Source: an uncultured Clostridium sp. (GTDB lineage Bacteria > Bacillota > Clostridia > UBA1212 > UBA1255). Taken from it: a stretch of DNA of 10,678 nucleotides. The stretch lies in the NCBI GenBank assembly GCA_900555605.1, contig USLW01000045.1:1-10678 (forward strand), in the 5' to 3' direction. This document shows, one piece after another, positions 1-5,371 of the stretch. Each line of letters begins with the position of its first letter. Position 1 is the stretch's first letter. The position numbers and the translations under genes were made by a program. The notes beneath the pieces were generated by a model. That model saw only the letters and a list, made by a program, of their open reading frames with translations. It ran no database searches and was not told the origin of the DNA.

Positions 1-1004
1 ACTTTGTGTACCGGCATCTGCGGAAAAGGACAGATATCCCAATCGATTGCGGCGGACGCATAGTCGTTCCCGTACCGTGTCAGCCATGTAATCGTACCAA
101 AGGTGCGGAAAACGTAATTGTAAGCCGACAGATTCGCGTATGCAGTATTTTTATCGCCGGAATAACCTAAATCTTCCGGATACAGCCAGCCATCGTTCAT
201 GGCTTGAAATAATTCACTGAGTCCCTGAAATACAAGCGGATCTGAAGTAAAGGAGACGTGTTTTTCTTCTTGATCTACCCAAGTTCCGCCCCAACCCTCT
301 AAAAAGGATACCAGCACAGGGAACCACCAGGTTTTCATCGCAGCCCCGACTTGTGTATATGTACCGTCCGGATTGCTTTGATTCAAAGACCTGCAGATCT
401 CGCTGAACCGCGTCCAGGTAAGCGCATCCCCGGCGGCGACTTCAGACAAAAAACCGGCCTCCCGCAGAGCATCTACGTTATAGATCAGGGTCTGCTGAGA
501 CATTGTACGGGGCGCCATATATAAACGTCCTTCGATCATACCGCAGTCTATCGCGCCCTTGTAAACCTGCTGGATATCGATATTTAAAGGCTTCAAATAG
601 GCATCCAAGGGCATAATCGCGTTATGCTCCAGATGAAAGGTATTTGCCATGGGCTCATCACACCAGAAGACATCGCCGATGGTGCCTGCTGAAACCTGCT
701 GCGCATATTGGTCGCGTTTAATCTCTCTTACGGTAACTGTCGTTCCCGGATATGCGCTCATAAAAGCTTCCGCAAAAGACCGCGGCGCCATACCCTCTGT
801 CTCAGTTCCGCTTTCATTATTAATGGTAAATACAATATTTCCAGAGATGTTCAAATCCACCAGATTTGTATCCGGATCAAGATTTCCGTCTTTGACCGTA
901 CTTCTGCCGCCGCAGCCTGCGGCGCTGAACAAAAGTGCGGTCACAATGAGAAGAACGCCGCAAGACCGGATTTTCATTTTCCAACCGAACTGTTTTTGTG
1001 TCAT
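1..1004 (-). CDS. ABC transporter sugar-type solute-binding lipoprotein (family 1 SBP), 3' end outside window
   Basis: The frame starts at ATG 1004 and stays open for 334 codons to the window edge, so the C-terminus is missing. A double Shine-Dalgarno (AGGAGG then AGGAG) precedes the start. Residues 1-30 form a signal peptide with basic residues K4, K9, K11 and R13, a hydrophobic core and lipobox LFSAAGC, putting the acylated cysteine at C31. A mature start rich in G, S and D follows, then a fold typical of extracellular sugar-binding proteins: a strand reading GNIVFTINNESGTE, then AFMSAYPGTTVTV, GDVFWCDEPMANTFHLE, a stretch around MPLDAYLKPLNID, and LIYNVDALREAGF. Aromatic residues in TWWFPVLVSFLEGWGGTW suit a sugar pocket. 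It would deliver an oligosaccharide to ABC permeases, which may lie beyond the left edge. Its position downstream of the GH99-like operon suggests import of that operon's products, but it has its own promoter. The family is confident; the ligand is unknown. Confidence 0.88.
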   Translation of the reverse strand, partial: MTQKQFGWKMKIRSCGVLLIVTALLFSAAGCGGRSTVKDGNLDPDTNLVDLNISGNIVFTINNESGTETEGMAPRSFAEAFMSAYPGTTVTVREIKRDQYAQQVSAGTIGDVFWCDEPMANTFHLEHNAIMPLDAYLKPLNIDIQQVYKGAIDCGMIEGRLYMAPRTMSQQTLIYNVDALREAGFLSEVAAGDALTWTRFSEICRSLNQSNPDGTYTQVGAAMKTWWFPVLVSFLEGWGGTWVDQEEKHVSFTSDPLVFQGLSELFQAMNDGWLYPEDLGYSGDKNTAYANLSAYNYVFRTFGTITWLTRYGNDYASAAIDWDICPFPQMPVHK

Positions 1005-1087
1005 ACGTTTACTCCTACCTCCTGCTGTTTTTTAAGAACCTTTTTACAATATCGTACCAGATGTAACCCATACAATAATAGAAAGAC

Positions 1088-1102
1088 GTCATGCATCATG
1101 AC
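1088..1102. promoter_or_regulatory. Perfect palindrome at the predicted transcription start (candidate operator)
   Basis: GTCATG-CAT-CATGAC is a perfect 6-bp inverted repeat with a 3-bp centre. It lies at about +2 to +16 of the transcript predicted from the 1111-1140 promoter, a usual position for a repressor site. The binding protein is unknown, and a 6-bp arm alone is weak evidence. Confidence 0.35.
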
Positions 1103-1110
1103 TGATAAAG

Positions 1111-1140
1111 ATTGTATTTACCATAAAAATTATAAGTCAA
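1111..1140 (-). promoter_or_regulatory. Predicted sigma-A promoter of the solute-binding protein gene
   Basis: On the minus strand a -35 box TTGACT (1140-1135) and a -10 box TACAAT (1116-1111) are separated by 18 bp. The expected start of transcription is near 1104, giving a leader of about 100 nt before ATG 1004. I see no strong terminator or known riboswitch fold in that leader. Confidence 0.6.
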
Positions 1141-1170
1141 CGGGATATCAAACAGCAATGATTTATAATG

Positions 1171-1184
1171 TCACAAAAATGTGA
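1171..1184. promoter_or_regulatory. TCACA-N4-TGTGA palindrome upstream of the -35 box
   Basis: A 5-bp inverted repeat with an A-rich 4-bp centre ends about 31 bp upstream of the predicted -35 box of the solute-binding protein gene. It could be an activator site. The arms resemble the half-sites of the CRP/FNR superfamily, but the spacer is shorter than the usual 6 bp, so I claim only the symmetry. Confidence 0.25.
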
Positions 1185-1218
1185 TTCTTTGTGTCTGAAT
1201 GAAAAAAGAAATTCTTTA

Positions 1219-1485
1219 TTAATCAGTTGTTTTGAATATTCCGGAGGGCATAAAACCGTAATATTTTATGATATCCGTGCAGGAGTCTTCCGGCGGAAGC
1301 ATAATGGCATTGTCTTGCAGAAGAATATTTTTACAGTCATTGCGATCAAATACGTAATATTGGCCGGAGAATATGAATTGTGCGAAAAATTCTGACTTCG
1401 GTTCAGAATAAACGCCGTTGGAAATGTTGTTTTTATATATTTTACACCACCGACAGTGAAGCCGATGGTGTAAAATGTCGAGGTT
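1219..1485 (-). pseudogene. Possible remnant of an AraC-type N-terminal cupin domain
   Basis: On the minus strand a frame is open from just after a TAA at 1488-1486 to a TAA at 1221-1219, with no ATG, GTG or TTG at a sensible place and no ribosome binding site. The translated part from about 1425 down is protein-like: SEFFAQFIFSGQYYVF, then ILLQDNAIMLPPED, then KYYGFMPSGIF. This order of a hydrophobic strand, a glycine turn, an acidic turn followed by LPP, then an aromatic YY strand resembles the sugar-sensing cupin half of AraC regulators, including the intact one at 4293-5246. No HTH half follows. I infer a decayed regulator fragment. The stretch is short, and it could be a chance open frame. 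Confidence 0.35.
1439..1476. other. Hairpin-forming inverted repeat downstream of the second binding-protein gene
   Basis: TTTTACACCA (1440-1449) and TGGTGTAAAA (1466-1475) are perfect reverse complements. An A-T pair extends the stem outward and a CG/CG pair extends it inward past one mismatch, leaving a loop of about 10 nt. It starts 25 bases past the stop of the gene ending at 1501 and probably ends or stabilises that operon's mRNA. Neither strand has a T-run after the stem, so it is not a canonical intrinsic terminator. Confidence 0.5.
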
Positions 1486-1500
1486 TTATCGGTGATATCG

Positions 1501-2310
1501 CTATTTCTTCTTTCTTACCAATATAACTGCAAGAATTACTACTGCGACGAAAGCCACTGCTGCGACTGATAAAAAGATCAAAAGCAGATTCCCGTTGTTT
1601 TTGGATGAACCAGAAGGTTTGGCGTGCGCTGTAACAGCAGCAGAGGGTGCTTTGGTAGACTCAGCGGTAGGCGAGGGTGTAGGCGAGGGTGTAGGCGTTG
1701 CAAACGCTTCTTCGCCTTTAATCTGAATCAGTTTCAGATCGTCGACTAAAGCATCCATTGCCGCATCCTTATGTACGTTGTCAGCAGTAATCGTAATTGT
1801 AAGTGTTCCGTCTTTGACTGCAATTTCAGTTGAATCATAACCCTTCATTCCGTGATAACAAAAGAGTTCTTCATAGTCGCTGGAGGAGGAAAGTTCGATT
1901 GAGATAAATTCGACATTGTTGGGAGCCCACATCCAAGCGGAAAATTCGTAAACACCTACGGGAAGCTCCGTAATTGTTTGCGTTACATAAACAGCATCGC
2001 CGTCAGGATTTGCTTCTTTTCTCAGGGCGATATAAGTATCGCTGGGGAAGCTTTCTTTGTCATCATAATAGTAGTTGCCGATATAAATATCCATGGTACC
2101 TATGGGAAGACTCATATCCCAACCGGGAATTGCACCCCATTGACCGCCGTCACCCATTTCAAAGGAGCCATTTTCAATATAATTAAACGGTTCCGACACT
2201 TCCATATTTGTTGGAGACGGAGAGGTTGTTTGCTGTGCCTTGGTCGGCACAGAAAAGAGAACTGCCCCAAGTACAATGAATATTAGTGTAATAATTGAAA
2301 ATTTTTTCAT
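1501..2310 (-). CDS. Membrane-anchored surface protein with one carbohydrate-binding-like beta-sandwich domain
   Basis: 269 aa. ATG 2310 follows AAGGTG with good spacing. The product has a signal peptide (1-25, likely cut after VPTKA), a single globular domain (about 43-197), a Thr-Pro-Ser linker (about 205-218), a second polar linker, one C-terminal membrane helix (241-265) and a final RKKK stop-transfer tail. The domain opens with ENGSFE, then GGQWGAIPGW, has ALRKEANPDGD and AWMWAPNNVE, and ends with AAMDALVDDLKL. This order (N-terminal Asn-Gly-Phe turn, PGW, aromatic-rich middle strand, closing Asp pair) is that of CBM4/9-like jelly-roll modules. No catalytic domain is present. It is a clear paralogue of the protein at 3479-4165, flanks the GH99-like lipoprotein gene, and begins 26 bases after its stop. 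I infer that it holds glycan at the cell surface; the ligand is unknown. Confidence 0.8.
   Translation of the reverse strand: MKKFSIITLIFIVLGAVLFSVPTKAQQTTSPSPTNMEVSEPFNYIENGSFEMGDGGQWGAIPGWDMSLPIGTMDIYIGNYYYDDKESFPSDTYIALRKEANPDGDAVYVTQTITELPVGVYEFSAWMWAPNNVEFISIELSSSSDYEELFCYHGMKGYDSTEIAVKDGTLTITITADNVHKDAAMDALVDDLKLIQIKGEEAFATPTPSPTPSPTAESTKAPSAAVTAHAKPSGSSKNNGNLLLIFLSVAAVAFVAVVILAVILVRKKK
1667..1697. repeat. 12-bp tandem repeat, about 2.6 copies
   Basis: The plus-strand unit GTAGGCGAGGGT occurs at 1667-1678 and 1679-1690, followed by a partial copy at 1691-1697. On the minus strand it encodes the TPSP-type linker between the binding domain and the membrane anchor. Copy-number change in steps of 12 bp would lengthen or shorten the spacer without a frameshift. 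Confidence 0.75.
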
Positions 2311-2336
2311 AAAATCACCTTTTCATGTTTTGAAAA

Positions 2337-3482
2337 TCATACGCGAGGAACGCCGGCCCAAGTGAAATAATCATCAGGAGTCACAATCACAGCAGTCATG
2401 GCAGGAACAGAAGAAACCTTCTTCAATGTTCCATCGTTGTAGCGATAAATTTGCTTGCTGCTCTCTGCACGGTAGTAGAAATTCTCCAAATAACCTGTTC
2501 GGAGTGCGAGATAGCCTTGGGTGATTTGCTCATAATAGAATGGATTGAGTGCTTCGTCTTCTCTGCCTTCAATAGGTCCGTTCATAATCGCTACGGCTTC
2601 AATTCCTGTTTCTTCTGCGTGGTCGTTCCAGCTGGCGATCACAATCATTTCTGGATTGGTTTTAATCGCTTGCAGCCAGGCGTTACAGTAACGTTCTCCG
2701 TTTTCCCTGGAAAGGGGAGCAGCAGAGGTGGCAAGGTTATTGTGACTTCTGGAGAAGCCGGGGGTTATACCGTAAACCTCGGAGCCGTCATATTGTTTGT
2801 CGAAAACCCAACCGTACATGCCGATTTCCATCAGATTATGTTCTTCTCTTGTTTCCCAGCCCTCGGAGGTATGCCCTCCTGCTGGGCGCATGGTGAAACG
2901 ATCCTCTGTATCCTGCCAAGAATAATTTGCAGGAACAGTAAAGTTAACAAAGAGCGGTTTCCCTTTCCAAAAATAGGTTTGATCCGGATAGCGTGAAGCA
3001 TAGTTATAAAAAATATCCATTTCACGCTTCATGCCTTCTTCATCACCTTGCAGCAGGGGTAGCCCTCCAGCAAAACACAACTTCGGCGCATCATCCCCCA
3101 AAGCTTTTGCTTTTTTGAAAATAGTATTAATATGGTTTGCGATATTTCCTGCATCTGCCGAATGATTATTTGTGTCATCAAGTATTAAATAATCAATCCC
3201 CCATTGAGTAAACATACGGAAATCATAGTCTAATTTCGCATCGTCATCGGTTGCATAGTATCCAAATTTAACCGGCTTAACCCGTGTTTCTTTGACCCAA
3301 TGATGTTGGTAATAGGTGGGATCAGCCTCTTCTGAATCCCACCACACAGTATACCATAATCCCACTTGGGAATCATAATAATTTGTGTCGGTTCGCATAG
3401 GCGGTGTATCCTCCTGTTTTTTATTGCAAGAGACTGTCGTCAGCAATATTAAAAGAATCGTAATTGTAAGAATCTTTCTCAA
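2337..3482 (-). CDS. GH99-like glycoside hydrolase, surface lipoprotein
   Basis: 381 aa from TTG 3482. That start lies 8 nt after AAGGAG and overlaps the TGA (3481-3479) of the upstream gene, so translation is probably coupled; TTG 3485 is an alternative. The N-terminus is a lipoprotein signal, RK then a hydrophobic run ending LLTTVSC, with lipid cysteine C19. The body resembles the GH99/WbsX-type TIM-barrel group: VGLWYTVWW near the start, FGYYATDDD, WGIDYLILDDTNN, GKPLFVNFTVP, EVYGITPGFSRS, and near residues 280-294 IVIASWNDHAEETGIE. The last segment matches the catalytic SFNEWHEGTQIE motif of GH99 endo-alpha-mannanases and mannosidases. Here the first catalytic glutamate position is D287 and the second is E290. 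The plus-strand gene at 5372 is a paralogue. I infer an extracellular glycan-cleaving enzyme attached to the membrane; substrate uncertain. It lies between two binding-protein genes in one transcription unit. Confidence 0.68.
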   Translation of the reverse strand: MRKILTITILLILLTTVSCNKKQEDTPPMRTDTNYYDSQVGLWYTVWWDSEEADPTYYQHHWVKETRVKPVKFGYYATDDDAKLDYDFRMFTQWGIDYLILDDTNNHSADAGNIANHINTIFKKAKALGDDAPKLCFAGGLPLLQGDEEGMKREMDIFYNYASRYPDQTYFWKGKPLFVNFTVPANYSWQDTEDRFTMRPAGGHTSEGWETREEHNLMEIGMYGWVFDKQYDGSEVYGITPGFSRSHNNLATSAAPLSRENGERYCNAWLQAIKTNPEMIVIASWNDHAEETGIEAVAIMNGPIEGREDEALNPFYYEQITQGYLALRTGYLENFYYRAESSKQIYRYNDGTLKKVSSVPAMTAVIVTPDDYFTWAGVPRV

Positions 3483-4165
3483 CAAGCCCACTCCTTGGTT
3501 TTCTTTGAAATAAGCACTAAAGATGTACACACACAGATTATTGCCGCAGAAATGGCGAATGCATTTGAGTCGCCTGTTCTCACATTCATCTCTCCGATTT
3601 TGACCAGCTTAATGTCATCGGCAAGGGCATCCATTGCGGCGGTCTTTACATCATTGTCGGCTGTAATTGTAATGGTTGCAGAGCCGGAAGTGATTTCGAT
3701 TTCAGTATCTTTATATCCTTTCTCAGAAAGGGCCGCGGAAATTGTCTTTTCATTCGTCCCATCAGAAATGGTGATAGTGAAAGTCTCCACATTGTTTGCG
3801 GCCCACATCCAGGCAGAAAGCTTGTAAATACCTGCAGGAAGATTGGAAATCGTCTGAGAAACGGAAACGGGGTCTCCTGCCGGAGTAGCTTCTTTGCGCA
3901 GTGCCAAGTAAATACCGTCCGGCAGATTGTCGGCACTTCCGTAATTGTAATCTCCTAAATAAAGATCCATTGTACCGGGAGTAATACTTGTAGTCCATCC
4001 GGGAATCGCACCCCATTGGCCGCCGGAACCCGGTGTGAATGTACCGTTCTCAACGTAGTTTGCGGATTCTGATGCAATACAAAGCGTACTAAACAACGAA
4101 ACGCACACAGCTACAACTGTCAAAAAGAATATGAAACCTTTCTTCTTAAAGAAAATTTTTGCCAT
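3479..4165 (-). CDS. Surface-anchored carbohydrate-binding-like protein with TGD-type sorting tail
   Basis: 228 aa from ATG 4165, which sits 9 nt after AAGGAG; an in-frame TTG at 4171 is only 3 nt from that site and less likely. There is a signal peptide (1 to about 33, KKK then a long hydrophobic core ending CIAS) and one beta-sandwich domain (about 37-192) sharing GGQWGAIPGW, ALRKEA, SAWMWA-NNVE, ITITADN and AAMDAL-DD-KL with the 269-aa paralogue. The tail has VRTGDSN (TGD at 197-199), a hydrophobic stretch, then KKTKE. This order is that of a sortase substrate, although it lacks a full LPXTG and I have not seen a sortase here. The stop overlaps the start of the GH99-like lipoprotein gene. 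It is first in the operon after araC and is preceded by a -10 box. Inferred role: glycan capture at the wall or membrane. Confidence 0.78.
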   Translation of the reverse strand: MAKIFFKKKGFIFFLTVVAVCVSLFSTLCIASESANYVENGTFTPGSGGQWGAIPGWTTSITPGTMDLYLGDYNYGSADNLPDGIYLALRKEATPAGDPVSVSQTISNLPAGIYKLSAWMWAANNVETFTITISDGTNEKTISAALSEKGYKDTEIEITSGSATITITADNDVKTAAMDALADDIKLVKIGEMNVRTGDSNAFAISAAIICVCTSLVLISKKTKEWAC

Positions 4166-4203
4166 TAACAATCACTCCTTGTAATATATTGTTATCTGAT
4201 TTC

Positions 4204-4209
4204 ATTATA
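4204..4209 (-). promoter_or_regulatory. -10 box of the binding-protein/GH operon without a recognisable -35
   Basis: A perfect TATAAT on the minus strand lies 38 bp before ATG 4165, giving a leader of about 32 nt. At the expected distance upstream I find only A/T-rich sequence, no TTGACA-like hexamer. That is the usual look of an activator-dependent promoter and fits control by the AraC-type protein encoded just upstream. The 4210-4292 stretch between araC and this promoter holds A/T-rich sequence with an ATAAATAAATAA run and no clear terminator, so read-through from araC is possible. Confidence 0.5.
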
Positions 4210-4292
4210 ACGACACAAAAAAGGATTTTATAGGCTTTTATTTATTTATTACGCAGATGAATAGTACAAAGTTTGTTTTTTGCAGGAAGAAT

Positions 4293-5246
4293 TTAAATTT
4301 TATATTTATTCCGATATTGTAAAGGAGATAGGTCGGTGCGGGAACGAAAACGGCGAATGAAGTTATTCGTATCCAAAAAACCAATCTGCTCCGCAATCTT
4401 ATTGATGCTTAACGTTGTGTTTATCAGCAATTGCTTAGCTTCATTGATTCTTAAATTCGTAATATATTCATAAGGACTCATTCCAACCAAACTTCGAAAT
4501 ATTTTAATAAAATAACATTTATTAAAATGAATCAAATGGCTCAACTCGTCAAGAGTAAGCTGCTTGTTGTATTGATTGTGAATATATAATAGCACTTTAT
4601 TTATTTCGCCTTTATTCTTGTGAGAAATACTCGCTTTCCCGGGGAGAGTAGGACGTCTGTAATGATAATTCTCCGTAGTAGGGTGCTGAAAATTCCGAAG
4701 AATCTTCTCTTGATATTTCTTCACAAAAAAGGTCATAATCCCTGTTATAATCATATTGATTGCAATATCCTTATTACCAAGTTCAAAAACCACATTTTCA
4801 TACAGCTCATCGAAATGGCCGGACAAGGTAGATGTATCAGGTTGATCTAACTGTATTAAGCAAGGAAGATTCAGCATTTTACTGAAATATCGCGCTGCAC
4901 TTGAATGAAAATAAATATAGCGATAGGTACACCCCGGGAGCGAACTGATTTCCAAGGTATCCTCTTTCTCCGGACAAAAACAAATGGCGCTGTTCTTTTC
5001 AATTATATAACGATGATGGGTTGTTTCTGCGATACATTGTCCTTCTATACAAAACAAGATGTAATATATCTTCTCAGCCAATGGATATGTATTTGTGTCG
5101 GATTCCACACACTTATACCCAATGCTTTCCAAGGTGAAAGGGAGTTCCTCTTTCAAGGCACCCGGTGTGTGCGTATAAAGATATGAGGCAAAACGATCCA
5201 TTTCCATTAACCATCCGTTTGGTATTTCTGCATTTATCAGATTCAT
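4293..5246 (-). CDS. AraC-family transcriptional regulator
   Basis: 317 aa, full length for the family. Residues about 50-110 form a cupin-like sensing half (IYYILFCIEGQCIAE, then an acidic turn, SAICFCPEKED, and YRYIYFH). Residues 215-317 are the double helix-turn-helix: KQLTLDELSHLIHFNKCYF as the first and SINKIAEQIGFLDTNNFIRR as the second, closing with the usual F-R-R-x-x-S-P-x-x-Y pattern (LSPLQYRNKY). The ATG 5246 start has no Shine-Dalgarno and lies about 7 nt after a perfect -10 box, so the message may be leaderless; M14 or M16 are alternative starts. Divergent to the cytoplasmic GH99-like gene and upstream of the surface operon, it is the probable local activator, sensing a sugar released from the glycan. 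No membrane segment is present, so the ligand must be cytoplasmic. Confidence 0.92.
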   Translation of the reverse strand: MNLINAEIPNGWLMEMDRFASYLYTHTPGALKEELPFTLESIGYKCVESDTNTYPLAEKIYYILFCIEGQCIAETTHHRYIIEKNSAICFCPEKEDTLEISSLPGCTYRYIYFHSSAARYFSKMLNLPCLIQLDQPDTSTLSGHFDELYENVVFELGNKDIAINMIITGIMTFFVKKYQEKILRNFQHPTTENYHYRRPTLPGKASISHKNKGEINKVLLYIHNQYNKQLTLDELSHLIHFNKCYFIKIFRSLVGMSPYEYITNLRINEAKQLLINTTLSINKIAEQIGFLDTNNFIRRFRSRTDLSPLQYRNKYKI

Positions 5247-5253
5247 ACAGCTA

Positions 5254-5282
5254 ATTATAACAATTCACATGGGCAAAATCAA
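5254..5282 (-). promoter_or_regulatory. Sigma-A promoter of the AraC-type gene
   Basis: TTGATT (5282-5277), 17 bp, TATAAT (5259-5254). Transcription should begin at about 5247, within one base of ATG 5246, leaving essentially no leader. The -35 box falls inside the 5271-5290 palindrome. Confidence 0.65.
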
Positions 5283-5290
5283 TTTTCCCC
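5271..5290. promoter_or_regulatory. 20-bp near-perfect palindrome between divergent promoters (candidate operator)
   Basis: GGGCAAAATCAATTTTCCCC pairs at 8 of 10 positions per arm. It covers the -35 box of araC and ends one base before the -35 box of the divergent GH99-like gene, so one bound protein could affect both. AraC proteins often bind direct repeats, so the binder may be another regulator. Confidence 0.45.
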
Positions 5291-5291
5291 G

Positions 5292-5320
5292 TTGCTTTTC
5301 TTTGCTGGTTGTTATATTAT
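5292..5320 (+). promoter_or_regulatory. Promoter of the cytoplasmic GH99-like gene
   Basis: TTGCTT (5292-5297), 17 bp, TATTAT (5315-5320). The expected start of transcription is near 5327, giving a leader of about 45 nt that contains the 10-bp repeats. The boxes deviate moderately from consensus. Confidence 0.5.
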
Positions 5321-5340
5321 TTTAAAAATAGTGAAGTATA

Positions 5341-5370
5341 GAGGTTTTTGGAGGTTTCTGGAGGTCTTTG
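5341..5370 (+). repeat. Three tandem 10-bp repeats carrying Shine-Dalgarno-like GAGG cores
   Basis: GAGGTTTTTG, GAGGTTTCTG and GAGGTCTTTG follow each other without a gap and end one base before ATG 5372. Each junction creates GGAGG; the last GGAGG (5360-5364) is 7 nt from the ATG and is the functional site. The earlier copies are standby or decoy sites. Confidence 0.8.
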
Positions 5371-5371
5371 G

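Noticed and set aside
649..1184. Plus-strand open frames over the start of the solute-binding gene
   Set aside because: They lie antisense to a clear lipoprotein with a strong ribosome binding site and have no ribosome binding site or recognisable protein pattern of their own.
1168..1395. 75-codon plus-strand frame in the intergenic region
   Set aside because: No ribosome binding site, biased composition without domain pattern; the minus-strand frame over the same bases looks more like protein.
1667..1697. 12-bp repeat as a possible CRISPR or mobile element
   Set aside because: It is an in-frame Thr-Pro-Ser linker repeat without spacers or element ends.
5348..5371. TTG 5348 as the start of the cytoplasmic GH99-like enzyme
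   Set aside because: The added residues come from the 10-bp repeats and the best-spaced GGAGG points to ATG 5372.
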